From: Parasphingopyxis algicola
GTDB taxonomy: Bacteria > Pseudomonadota > Alphaproteobacteria > Sphingomonadales > Sphingomonadaceae
Direction of reading: 5' to 3'
Assembly: GCF_013378075.1 (NCBI RefSeq)
Contig: NZ_CP051131.1
Location: 3,112,501 to 3,176,500, forward strand
Length of the DNA stretch: 64,000 nucleotides
Shown: positions 56,553-64,000 of the stretch, piece after piece
Layout: every line of letters begins with the position of its first letter
Position numbering within the stretch: position 1 is the stretch's first letter
Position numbers and translations under genes: made by a program
Notes under the pieces: model-generated
The model's database searches: none
The model's input: only the letters and a program-made list of their open reading frames with translations
What the model was told of the DNA's origin: nothing

Positions 56553-57152
56553 CTAGCTGACGCCGTGGCTGGCTTTCCCGCTTTCCAGTGACTGGGTGAA
56601 ACGCCGCTCGGCGATTTCCCGGCCGGTTTCGCGGGCAAGGCCCAGCGAGGCGGACAACTGGCGTCCCATGAGGGCGTCGCCCAGAGCGAGGAGGACGAGT
56701 TCCAGCGTATCCTCGTGCAGCCGTCGGTCCTCATGTCCGTCTTCTCCAAGCTCGTCGACCAGCTCATGGATCTTCTCGACGATCGGGTCGAGCGCGTCTT
56801 CATTGCCGGAGATCAGCATCCAGGAGGCGAGAGCGCCGGCGCCTTCCTTGTCGAATGCGTCGAAAGTGAGGTCGACGATATCGCGCGGGCTGCCCTCTCC
56901 GGCGCGGGACTTGAGCACCGCCTGGCTGATCGTCTCGCAGATCGTTTCGGCGAGATAGCCGGCCAGCGCCCGCTGCAGGCCCGATGCGGATCCGAAATGA
57001 TGAAGCAGGTTGGCATGCGTCCGCCCGATCCGCGTGGCCACCGCTTTCAAGGTGACGGATTGCGGCCCGGTCTCGATCAGCAGCTGCCGCGCGGCCTGCA
57101 AGGCGGCGGTGCGGCTTTCTTCCGGGGTCAGGCGCTTTCTCGCTATTGACAT
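56553..57152 (-). CDS. TetR family transcriptional regulator
   Basis: A 199-residue repressor-type protein with an N-terminal helix-turn-helix (AARQLLIETGPQSVTLKAVATRIGRTHANLLHHFGSASGL; key G...VT..AVA...G...A.L..HFGS) and an all-helical ligand domain. The ATG lies inside a 22-bp palindrome shared with the divergent hydrolase gene, which predicts autoregulation. The ligand is unknown. Confidence 0.9.
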   Translation of the reverse strand: MSIARKRLTPEESRTAALQAARQLLIETGPQSVTLKAVATRIGRTHANLLHHFGSASGLQRALAGYLAETICETISQAVLKSRAGEGSPRDIVDLTFDAFDKEGAGALASWMLISGNEDALDPIVEKIHELVDELGEDGHEDRRLHEDTLELVLLALGDALMGRQLSASLGLARETGREIAERRFTQSLESGKASHGVS

Positions 57153-57164
57153 TAATGTAAGTAG
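57143..57164. promoter_or_regulatory. 22-bp palindrome between TetR and hydrolase genes, probable TetR operator
   Basis: CTATTGACATT/AATGTAAGTAG, with 9 of 11 pairs matching and a perfect acattaatgt core at 57149-57158. It covers the TetR start codon and lies about 40 bp before the hydrolase ATG. The size and place fit a TetR-family operator controlling both divergent genes. Confidence 0.6.
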
Positions 57165-57201
57165 CCTTCAGATACTGAATAAATTGCAATGGAGTCGCAC
57201 C

Positions 57202-58068
57202 ATGGCCAAAGACCGGACACCTGTCGACCTAGAGATTACGCCGCGTGACCGCCGCTTCGGGCGGGACGCAACCCAGGCGCGCTGGTGGATGAACAATGAC
57301 CCGATCGCGACCGCGTTTTACAACGCGCTGTCGGTCACCTTTCCCAAGGGGGAAGCCTATTTCGTGGAGGCGGTGAAGGCGCATCGGGACGGGGTGCCGC
57401 CCAAGCTCGAACGCGAGATTCGCGCCTTCGTCCAGCAGGAGGTGATGCACAGCCGCGAGCATGTCGCCTTCAACCGCAAGGTGTCCGAAACCGGCTACGA
57501 TATCACGCCGCTCGAGCGCGTGGTCGACGAGTCGCTTGAAAAGACAAAGGACCGGCCGCCCGTGATCGCGCTCTGCGTGACGATGGCGCTCGAACATTAT
57601 ACCGCGATCCTCGCCCACCAGTTCCTCTCCGTGCCGGAGCTGCTGAACGGTGCGGACAAGGAATGGGCCGATCTGTGGCGCTGGCACGCGGTCGAGGAGA
57701 TCGAGCACAAAGGCGTGGCCTATGACACCTGGCTCCACGCGACCCGCGACTGGTCCCGCTGGGAACGTTGGAAGGTCAAGGCGCGGGTCATGCTGCTGGT
57801 GACGATGATGTTCTGGCCGCGCCGGATACGCGGCATGCGCGCCCTGCTAGCGCAGGACGGGATCACGGGCTGGCGCGCCCTGGCCCGGATCAACTGGTAT
57901 CTCTGGGGCAAGCCCGGCCAGCTGCGCCGCGCGCTCAGGCCCTGGCTCGCCTATTTCCTGCCCGGCTTCCATCCCTGGAACCATGACGATCGCGAACTGA
58001 TCCGGCTCGCCGACAGCGAGTATAGCGATGCCGTCATGCCGGGCCGCGAGGAAGCGCTGGCTGCCTGA
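57202..58068 (+). CDS. PF10118-type metal-dependent hydrolase family protein
   Basis: A 288-residue protein with the conserved helical metal-binding pattern FVQQEVMHSREHVAFNRKV, TMALEHYTAIL and WRWHAVEEIEHKGVAYD, which mirrors ferritin-like EXXH pairs. Starts at the ATG 57202; an upstream open frame overlaps TetR antisense. Two or so hydrophobic helices follow (RVMLLVTMMFWPRRIRG). Function in the family is unclear despite its name. Likely regulated by the divergent TetR. Confidence 0.8.
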   Translation: MAKDRTPVDLEITPRDRRFGRDATQARWWMNNDPIATAFYNALSVTFPKGEAYFVEAVKAHRDGVPPKLEREIRAFVQQEVMHSREHVAFNRKVSETGYDITPLERVVDESLEKTKDRPPVIALCVTMALEHYTAILAHQFLSVPELLNGADKEWADLWRWHAVEEIEHKGVAYDTWLHATRDWSRWERWKVKARVMLLVTMMFWPRRIRGMRALLAQDGITGWRALARINWYLWGKPGQLRRALRPWLAYFLPGFHPWNHDDRELIRLADSEYSDAVMPGREEALAA

Positions 58069-58123
58069 ATAGGGCCGGGCCATGCCCGCGCGTGGCGGAC
58101 ACGGCCCGGCCGTCAGTCGGTGA

Positions 58124-58672
58124 TCATGCCGCCAGCGCCGGCGGCGCGGTTTGCGCCATGTCGTCCTCGTCGGACTCGAACATAACGCAATCGACCGCGC
58201 AGCCCCGCGCCCGCGAATGACGCGGCTCGACATGGCCCGTCCGCCGGAATCCGAGCTTTTCGAGCACGCGGCCCGATGCCGGATTGTCGACGAAATGGCC
58301 AGCGAGGATCCGGGTATAGCCGAGCGAGGCGCGCGCCGCCGCGATCGCCGCTTGGCCCGCTTCGGTGGCGAAACCGCGGCCCCAGGCATGGGGCGCGATC
58401 CAATAGCCGAGTTCCGGCGCCTCGTCGCCGTCCATGAAGCCGATGCCGCCGATCATCCGCACCGGATCGACCGTCCGGTCGACGATCTGGAAATTGGGAT
58501 AGTCGGGGTCCGGTTCGCGCGAGAGAAACTCTTCGGCGTCTTCCCGGGTGTAGGGCCAGGGCATCCGCGTCGTGTTCCGGGCGATACGCGCGTCGGCGAT
58601 CGTCTCGGCAAGTACGGGGGCCTCCTCCATCCAGCCGGGCCTCAGCAACAGTCTCTTTGTAACCGCGAACAT
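58124..58672 (-). CDS. RimJ/RimL-type GNAT N-acetyltransferase
   Basis: From the ATG at 58672 (site ggagag) this gives 182 residues with RLLLRPGWMEEAPVL, ELGYWIAPHAWGRGFATEAGQAAIAAA containing the acetyl-CoA loop, and NPASGRVLEKLGFRRTG, hallmarks of the RimJ/RimL group. The substrate is unknown. It lies downstream of the rplU-rpmA terminator on the same strand. Confidence 0.88.
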   Translation of the reverse strand: MFAVTKRLLLRPGWMEEAPVLAETIADARIARNTTRMPWPYTREDAEEFLSREPDPDYPNFQIVDRTVDPVRMIGGIGFMDGDEAPELGYWIAPHAWGRGFATEAGQAAIAAARASLGYTRILAGHFVDNPASGRVLEKLGFRRTGHVEPRHSRARGCAVDCVMFESDEDDMAQTAPPALAA

Positions 58673-58742
58673 GTCTCTCTCCATGCCGCCCCCGAAGCGC
58701 TGCTGTACGCGCTTTCGGTGACGATTGTATGAGGGAGACCAT

Positions 58743-58773
58743 AAAAAAGGGAGATCGGGTCAGCCCGTCTCCC
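58743..58773 (-). terminator. Rho-independent terminator of the rplU-rpmA operon
   Basis: Minus strand: gggaga (58773-58768), an inner ggg/ccc pair, tctccc (58754-58749) and then a run of six T. It is 68 bp beyond the rpmA stop. Just before it a second GC hairpin (gggctg/cagccc near 58800-58825) without a T-run is also present. Confidence 0.85.
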
Positions 58774-58840
58774 TCAATCGGCCCCGTTTCCGGAACCTTC
58801 GGGCTGCCCTCCCTGAGGACAGCCCTTTATCGACTGTCCT

Positions 58841-59107
58841 TTATTCGGCCGCTTCGGCCATTTCCACGCCCACATAGGTGCGGTTGTTGCGGCCTTTCTT
58901 GAATCGGACCGTGCCGTCCACGAGCGCGAAAATCGTATGGTCGCGGCCGAGACCGACATTGTCCGCCGGAATCCATTTGGTCCCGCGCTGGCGCACGATA
59001 ATGTTGCCGGCCACGACGTTTTCGCCGCCGAACTTCTTGACGCCCAGGAATTTCGGGTTGGAGTCGCGACCGTTGCGCGACGAACCGCCTGCTTTCTTAT
59101 GTGCCAT
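58841..59107 (-). CDS. rpmA: 50S ribosomal protein L27
   Basis: An 88-residue L27 beginning [19 protein letters not shown], with [23 protein letters not shown] and the conserved [12 protein letters not shown]. The N-terminus reaches the peptidyl transferase centre. It follows rplU with a 2-bp gap. Confidence 0.97.
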   Translation of the reverse strand: MAHKKAGGSSRNGRDSNPKFLGVKKFGGENVVAGNIIVRQRGTKWIPADNVGLGRDHTIFALVDGTVRFKKGRNNRTYVGVEMAEAAE

Positions 59108-59109
59108 GG

Positions 59110-59664
59110 TTACGCGTCCTTATCGCCAGTTTCGGTCTTATTTTGAGTCTTCGGCGCTGCCTTTTTGGCAGGCGCTTTCTTCGCCGGGGCCTTCTTGGCT
59201 GGGGCCTTTTTGGCCGCGGTCGTCGTCTTGGCGGCCGCCGTCTTCTTGGCCGGGGCCTTTTTGGCGGGCGCCTTCTTCGCCGGTGCGGCCTTGGCCGTCT
59301 CGGCGGTGTCGGCCTTGGCGTCGGTCTTCGCCGCGGCGGTCTTCTTGGCCGGAGCCTTCTTCTTCGCGCCGCCGATGCCCGTGATCTTGATCTGGGTCAG
59401 CATCTGGCGATGGCCGTTCTTGCGGCGGTAATTTTGGCGCCGCTTCTTCTTGAAGATGACGACCTTCTCGCCCTTGCCCTGTTCGACGATCTCGCCGGAC
59501 ACGCTAAGGTTCTTCACATCCTTCAGGTCGGCGCCTTCGCCGGCCATCAGAACATCGTCAAACGAGACCGAATCGCCGGCTTCGCCAGCGATCTTCTCGA
59601 CCGTGATTACATCACCTTCAGCGACGCGATATTGCTTGCCGCCCGTGCGCACGACTGCGAACAT
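59110..59664 (-). CDS. rplU: 50S ribosomal protein L21 with long Lys/Ala/Pro tail
   Basis: The start at 59664 ([18 protein letters not shown]) is that of L21; a frame from 59718 is too long. The L21 core (to about residue 100) has [17 protein letters not shown]. After it come 85 residues of [14 protein letters not shown]-type repeats, resembling the tail of histone H1, almost doubling the usual length of about 103. The tail is basic and probably disordered. First gene of the rplU-rpmA operon. Confidence 0.95.
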   Translation of the reverse strand: MFAVVRTGGKQYRVAEGDVITVEKIAGEAGDSVSFDDVLMAGEGADLKDVKNLSVSGEIVEQGKGEKVVIFKKKRRQNYRRKNGHRQMLTQIKITGIGGAKKKAPAKKTAAAKTDAKADTAETAKAAPAKKAPAKKAPAKKTAAAKTTTAAKKAPAKKAPAKKAPAKKAAPKTQNKTETGDKDA

Positions 59665-59740
59665 GGTACCAACTTTCATCAATTCTGCGATCCGCACGAG
59701 ACTCAAGGCCGCAGCCAAGCACCCGCGCGGGAAAGCGCGC

Positions 59741-59769
59741 CAAATATGGGAACTATGCCATTATGTCAA
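59741..59769 (-). promoter_or_regulatory. rplU promoter
   Basis: Minus strand TTGACA (59769-59764), 17-bp spacer, TATTTG (59746-59741): a perfect -35 with a moderate -10. It predicts an approximately 70-nt leader before the rplU ATG, with a gcgcg hairpin. It lies just past the end of phaZ. Confidence 0.6.
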
Positions 59770-59788
59770 CCGATGGCGGCGTCTAAAT

Positions 59789-60649
59789 TCAGGCCGCCGC
59801 GGCATTCTCCCCACTCGCTTCGTCATCGAGATCGCGGTCCAGGAATTCGCGGACATGGCCGATGAACTCGTCCGGATGGCTCAGCATGAACAGATGGCCG
59901 CCATCCTCGATGATGACAAGCTCGCTGCCCGGGATCAGCGTGTTGAGGATTTTCCCGTTGACCGGTTGGACGATCGGGTCCCGGTCGCCGGTCAGGATCA
60001 GGGTCGGCTTGCGCAGGAAGGGCAGGGCGGGGGCGCTGGTCCAGCCCAGCATCGCCAGCAGCTGGTAGAAATAGCCGAGCTTGGAGGGCGGTTTGATCCG
60101 GTGGATATGGCCGTCCGAGCCCTTGGTCGATCCGCCGTACAGCGTCTCGAAATGCGTCTCCATGAATTTGGGGTCGATATAGCGGCGCGGGTCCGCCATT
60201 TTCGACAGCGCCTCGAACTTGCCGGGCACCATCAGCATCCCCGCCGTCGTCGCGACGAGGATCAGCCGATTGGTGCGCCGCCCGTGCTGGAGTGCGAAAT
60301 GCTGCGCCATCGCGCCGCCCCAGCTGACGCCCATGACGTCGACGAGCGGCATGTCGTAACGCTCGAGCAGCTGGTCGGTGATCCGCGACATGGTGAAGGC
60401 GTTGTAGGGCAGGGTCGGTTCGGGCGATTCGCCGACCCCGGGCATGTCGAAGGTCAGAAAATCGCGATCGTCGAGCATCGTCGGGAGCGGCGACGCGACT
60501 TCGGTATTGGCGCCGATCCCGTTGAAGAAGAGCAGGGGCGGCTTGCCGTTGGGCGGCCCCGAATAGCGCCAATAGGCGACCTGCAACTGCCGGCCGCCGA
60601 CGGACTCAAGCGTGTATTCGGGGGCTTTCATATGGCGGGATTGGGACAT
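59789..60649 (-). CDS. phaZ: Intracellular polyhydroxyalkanoate depolymerase-like alpha/beta hydrolase
   Basis: A 286-residue alpha/beta hydrolase with nucleophile elbow GVSWGGAMAQHFA, LLFFNGIGANTEV, DMPGVGESPEP, VPGKFEALSKMADPRRY, the acid in LTGDRDPIVQP and the final histidine in IEDGGHLFML. These closely follow the PhaZ depolymerase pattern of Pseudomonas (GIGAN, GVSWGGALAQQFA, MVPGKP, LGYYWQL, DDGHLFL). With phaC 50 bp upstream on the same strand it should mobilise stored PHA. Confidence 0.85.
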   Translation of the reverse strand: MSQSRHMKAPEYTLESVGGRQLQVAYWRYSGPPNGKPPLLFFNGIGANTEVASPLPTMLDDRDFLTFDMPGVGESPEPTLPYNAFTMSRITDQLLERYDMPLVDVMGVSWGGAMAQHFALQHGRRTNRLILVATTAGMLMVPGKFEALSKMADPRRYIDPKFMETHFETLYGGSTKGSDGHIHRIKPPSKLGYFYQLLAMLGWTSAPALPFLRKPTLILTGDRDPIVQPVNGKILNTLIPGSELVIIEDGGHLFMLSHPDEFIGHVREFLDRDLDDEASGENAAAA

Positions 60650-60698
60650 GAAGGACTTTCTGTTGGTGCGAAACTGTTACCGGCCGTAATGCAGCCGC

Positions 60699-62387
60699 CT
60701 ATTCGAGGACATAGGTTCCGGGGGCCGGTTCCATCGCCTTGTTCGCCTTGCTGCCGAGCGATTTCGGCGCATCCTTCTGCTCCCCCGACCGGCTCTGCAG
60801 CCAGTCCATCCAATAGGGCCACCAGCTATCCTTGATTTCCTCGGTGCCTTCCATCCACTTGTCCACAGAGGCGGGCGGCTTTCCTTTCTTCTTTGCCTTG
60901 AAATATTTGGCCTTGGGATTGCCGGGCGGATTGAGGATCGCCTGCATATGGCCCGATTGGGAGAGCACGAACTCGACATTCTTCGAACCGAACAGCTGGG
61001 TCGAACGATAGCAGGCGCGCCACGGCGTGATATGGTCGGTCACGCCGCCCAGGATGAACATGTCGTTCTTGACCTTTTTGAGGTCCAGCGTGTGGCCGGC
61101 GACGTCGAAGGTTCCGGGCTCGGCATAGGCATTGGCCTCGAACAGGTCGAGAAAATCGCCCATCAGCGATGCCGAGAGATTGGTGGCGTCCGCATTCCAG
61201 AACAGCACGTCGAACGCCGGCGGGTCCTCGCCCATCAGATAGTTGTTGATCACATAATTCCAGATGAGGTCGTTCGGCCGGAGCCAGGCGAAGCTGCGCG
61301 CGAGCGAACTCGCCTCGATCACGCCCTTGCGCTTGGCGCGCTGCTTGGCGAGCGCGATGCCGTTTTCCGAGACCAGTGAGCTGGCCTCGGTATCGCCGGG
61401 CTTGGGTTCCAGCACGCAGACCATCATCGTCGCGGCGCCGATCCGGTCGTTCTTGTCCGACGCGAGCCTGGAGAGCAGCACCGACATGGTCTGCCCGCCC
61501 GAACAGCCGCCCGAGACGTTGACTGTGTCCGATCCGGTAATGTCCTGCACCGCATCGAGCGCGCGGATGCAGGCATCGACATATTCGTCCATGCCCCAGA
61601 CGCCCATCTCCTCGGTCGGGTTGCGCCAGCTGATGACGAAGGTCTGGATGCCGTTGTCGACCTGGAACTTCACCACGCTCTTCTCGGGCGAAAGGTCGTT
61701 GATATACATCTTGTTGATCTGCGGCGGGATCGTCAGCTGCGGGATCGCGTACACCTCGTCGGTCGAGGGCTGATACTGGATCAGCTCGAACATCTCGTCG
61801 CGATGGACGACCGCGCCGGGCGAGGTCGCGACATTCTCGCCGAGCGTAAACGGCTTCTTGTCGACCTGGCTGACCATGAAGTCGTTATTGACCATGTCGT
61901 CATAGGCGTTTTTCAGACCCTTCACGAGAGAAAGCCCGCCGCTGTCGATCGCCCGCTTCTGCGCCATCGGATTGAGCGCGAAGCTGTTGGTGGGCGCAAG
62001 CGCGTCGATGACGATCTGCGAGATGAAGCTCGCCCGGTCCTTCTCCAGCGCGTCGAGCTCGAGATCGTCGATCCAGCGCTTCGTGCCTTTTTCGACCGCG
62101 AGGAAATACTGCATCCCCGCCTTGTAGAAGGGGTTGAAGCTGAACGCCGGGTCCATGAACCGCTTGTCGCGCGGATTGGGCGCGAGCTCCGACTTGCCCG
62201 TCATGATCTGGACGACATCTTCGGAAAAGCTTTGCGCGTGTTTGAAGGCCCTTTGCGGGTCGCTTGCGGTTTCGCGCAGCAGCATCGCGATCGCACCGAC
62301 GAAATCCTCGCGCGCCAGGCCGACCAGCGGCCCCAGCGCCATCGTCGCTTCCGGTTCGCCCTCGAGCGTCGGTCCCTCTTGCGCCAT
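60699..62387 (-). CDS. phaC: Polyhydroxyalkanoate synthase (class II-like)
   Basis: A 562-residue PHA synthase that polymerises hydroxyacyl-CoA. The catalytic cysteine is Cys295 in VSGGCSGGQT (lipase-like box), with Asp in GGVTDHITPW and His in LSQSGHMQAILNPPG. The N-terminal domain has FMDPAFSFNPFYKAGMQYFL, a PhaC signature. The length and the GxCxGG box fit class II (medium-chain) synthases; the neighbouring phaZ agrees. Confidence 0.92.
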   Translation of the reverse strand: MAQEGPTLEGEPEATMALGPLVGLAREDFVGAIAMLLRETASDPQRAFKHAQSFSEDVVQIMTGKSELAPNPRDKRFMDPAFSFNPFYKAGMQYFLAVEKGTKRWIDDLELDALEKDRASFISQIVIDALAPTNSFALNPMAQKRAIDSGGLSLVKGLKNAYDDMVNNDFMVSQVDKKPFTLGENVATSPGAVVHRDEMFELIQYQPSTDEVYAIPQLTIPPQINKMYINDLSPEKSVVKFQVDNGIQTFVISWRNPTEEMGVWGMDEYVDACIRALDAVQDITGSDTVNVSGGCSGGQTMSVLLSRLASDKNDRIGAATMMVCVLEPKPGDTEASSLVSENGIALAKQRAKRKGVIEASSLARSFAWLRPNDLIWNYVINNYLMGEDPPAFDVLFWNADATNLSASLMGDFLDLFEANAYAEPGTFDVAGHTLDLKKVKNDMFILGGVTDHITPWRACYRSTQLFGSKNVEFVLSQSGHMQAILNPPGNPKAKYFKAKKKGKPPASVDKWMEGTEEIKDSWWPYWMDWLQSRSGEQKDAPKSLGSKANKAMEPAPGTYVLE

Positions 62388-62529
62388 GGCATCCCTCTCT
62401 CGGTTTTTTCTTTGCAGCGTGGCGCTGGAAGGGCCGGGATGTCAACAATGCGGATCAGATCGGTCCCCAAAGTTGACATAGTAGACACACAGGCTGTTTC
62501 GCGAATGGAGCTCGAACGGCACGCACGCC

Positions 62530-62627
62530 CGTCATTGCGAGGAGGTCCGAACTCGTTTCGGGCCGACGCGGCAATCCAGAGCGTTCCGCGCTTGGGCCTG
62601 GATTGCTTCGCTTCGCTCGCAATGACG
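62530..62627. repeat. Dispersed palindromic repeat (cgtcattgcgag type)
   Basis: Outer 12-bp arms cgtcattgcgag (62530-62541) and ctcgcaatgacg (62616-62627) are perfect; inner arms gcaatccag (62571-62579) and ctggattgc (62598-62606) are perfect too, so the 98-bp unit can form a branched hairpin. Similar units are frequent in sphingomonad genomes (recalled). It lies in the 384-bp gap between phaC and the next gene, in which I see no other feature. Confidence 0.75.
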
Positions 62628-62771
62628 AAATCTGAGCGTCGCAGAGAGCAATCGATTTGCTCGACCGAGAATATCATACGTCCCGACCTGTAGGACAGGA
62701 AATAGGATCGGCGGTAGCGATGTGGGGAAAGCGATCTTCCCCTTTTGTTCCTTCTGGTGCACAGCATTGCC

Positions 62772-63947
62772 ATGGCGCTGACCATTTCCAATCGCGAGGC
62801 ACGCAGGCTCTGGCTCGACGCCCAGGGCCTGTCGGCGACGCCGACCGGGCCGCTCGACGTCATGGCGATCATTCGCGATCTCGGCTTCGTCCAGCTCGAC
62901 ACGATCCGCGCCGTCGCCCGCGCGCACCACCATATCCTCTGGTCGCGCAACCAGAATTATCGCGAGCCGATGCTGTGGCAGCTGCTGGCCGACGAGCGAG
63001 CGGTGTTCGAACATTTCACGCATGACGCCTCGGTATTGCCGATGGAATATTATCCCTATTGGCGGCGGCAGTTCGGGCGGCTCGAACAGAAGATCCGTCG
63101 CTGGGAAAGCACCCGGTCCATGCCGGATGCCGAGGGCCGGGCGGCGATCAAGGCGCGGATTGCAGCGGAAGGCCCGCTCTCCACCCATGCCTTCGACACC
63201 AAGGCGCCGGAAAAGGCGATGTGGGTGCGCCCGCCGCACAAGATCGCGCTCGACTATATGTGGTTTCGCGGCGAGCTGGCGACCGCGCATCGCGAGAATT
63301 TCACGAAATTCTATGACCTCAGCGAACGCGTGATCCCCGACCGTCTGCGCGAGGCGGAGGTGGCCGACGCGGCGCAGATCGACTGGCTGTGCCGGTTCGC
63401 GCTCGACCGGCTGGCCTTCGGCAGCGAGGGCGAGATCATGCGCTTCTGGGACGCGGCGGCGCTCCCCGAGGTCAAGGCCTGGCGTAGTGCGAATGCGCGC
63501 GATCTGGTTGCGGTCGAACTGCAATCCGCCGATGGCGGAACGATCAAGGCCTTCGCGCCTCCCGACATCGAACAGCGGCTCGCCAACCTGCGCGCGCCGA
63601 CGTCCCTCCTGCGCATTCTCAGTCCCTTCGATCCCGCCGTGCGAGACCGGAAGCGGCTGGCGCGCCTGTTCGGCTTCGATTTCCGGATCGAGATTTTCGT
63701 CCCCGCGGCGCAACGCAAATGGGGCTATTATGTCATGCCGCTGCTCGAGGGCGACCGGTTCGTCGGGCGGATCGAGGCCAAGGCGGACCGGAAAAAGGGG
63801 GTGCTGAGCGTCCACAATGTCTGGCCCGAACCCGGCGTCAAATGGGGGCCGGCGCGGCGGGACAGGCTCGACGCCGAACTTGACCGGCTGGGCCGGTTCG
63901 TCGGATGCCGAACGGTGGCTCGGGAGGAGGGCGCACGCGATGAGTGA
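62772..63947 (+). CDS. YcaQ-like winged-helix DNA-binding protein
   Basis: A 391-residue protein of the HTH_42/YcaQ family, with ISNREARRLWLDAQGL, DLGFVQLDTIRAVARAHHHILWSR, FEHFTHDASVLPMEYYPYWRRQ and IEAKADRKKGVLSVHNVW (parts quoted). Family members unhook DNA interstrand crosslinks as DNA glycosylases, which gives a possible repair role. I chose the ATG at 62772; a TTG 9 codons upstream is possible. It overlaps the next gene by 8 bp. Confidence 0.85.
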   Translation: MALTISNREARRLWLDAQGLSATPTGPLDVMAIIRDLGFVQLDTIRAVARAHHHILWSRNQNYREPMLWQLLADERAVFEHFTHDASVLPMEYYPYWRRQFGRLEQKIRRWESTRSMPDAEGRAAIKARIAAEGPLSTHAFDTKAPEKAMWVRPPHKIALDYMWFRGELATAHRENFTKFYDLSERVIPDRLREAEVADAAQIDWLCRFALDRLAFGSEGEIMRFWDAAALPEVKAWRSANARDLVAVELQSADGGTIKAFAPPDIEQRLANLRAPTSLLRILSPFDPAVRDRKRLARLFGFDFRIEIFVPAAQRKWGYYVMPLLEGDRFVGRIEAKADRKKGVLSVHNVWPEPGVKWGPARRDRLDAELDRLGRFVGCRTVAREEGARDE

Positions 63948-64000
63948 AATGGATATCGAACTTCCCGAAGGCCTGCGCCGGGCCGGTCCGGCCGACTGGC
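63940..64000 (+). CDS. Start of a gene, possible GNAT acetyltransferase (partial)
   Basis: Only the first 20 codons are present: MSEMDIELPEGLRRAGPADW, in which LRRAGPADW resembles the N-terminus of GNAT acetyltransferases. The ATG overlaps the end of the YcaQ-like gene by 8 bp, so coupling is likely. The rest lies outside the window. Confidence 0.4.
   Translation, partial: MSEMDIELPEGLRRAGPADW

Overview
The window is about 64 kb of GC-rich chromosome from an alphaproteobacterium, almost certainly a sphingomonad. The evidence is a serine palmitoyltransferase whose PLP and active-site residues line up with the Sphingomonas paucimobilis enzyme at a constant offset, an EcfG/NepR/PhyR/PhyP general stress locus, an alphaproteobacterial dcw cluster and dgt-argS-SPOR-nagZ-scpAB-tatABC block, and two dispersed repeats of sphingomonad type. 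No rRNA, tRNA, CRISPR array, insertion sequence or prophage was seen. Coding density is very high and many neighbouring genes overlap by 1-4 bp.

Layout. 1-10.9 kb: division and cell wall cluster (end of mraY, murD, ftsW, murG, murC, murB, ddl, ftsQ, ftsA, ftsZ). 11-24.3 kb: a TPR/polyproline/SPOR envelope protein, dgt, a cyclooxygenase-like haem peroxidase, argS, a SPOR protein, nagZ, scpAB, tatABC and a phospholipase D family protein. 24.3-28.8 kb: general stress response island (entericidin-like lipoprotein, phyP, nepR, phyR, an unlisted 44-residue membrane protein, ecfG, and a second nepR-like gene). 28.8-38.3 kb: glnE, a PrxQ peroxiredoxin, a DUF455 ferritin-like protein, an M23 peptidase, erpA, a GNAT enzyme, xth, a small HTH gene fused to a dispersed repeat, and an nfeD-slipin pair.

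38.5-51.6 kb is the most interesting part: what looks like a sphingolipid synthesis, modification and export locus. It holds a GNAT-fold candidate ceramide synthase, a fatty acid hydroxylase, a flippase-like exporter, lptG, lptF, a secreted DUF2141 protein, a diacylglycerol-kinase-family lipid kinase overlapping a Tam41-like nucleotidyltransferase, a hybrid histidine kinase, serine palmitoyltransferase with its own acyl carrier protein, and an extended SDR (candidate ceramide reductase) translationally coupled to proB. I propose that the kinase and Tam41-like enzyme make ceramide-1-phosphate and then CDP-ceramide for anionic sphingolipid head groups, and that LptF/LptG serve sphingolipid transport. 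This is inference.

51.6-64 kb: proB, obgE, a TonB-dependent receptor with an operator-like palindrome upstream, a TetR regulator divergent from a PF10118-type metal-dependent hydrolase, a GNAT enzyme, rpmA-rplU with promoter and terminator, phaZ and phaC for polyhydroxyalkanoate turnover, a palindromic dispersed repeat, a YcaQ-like winged-helix protein, and the start of another gene.
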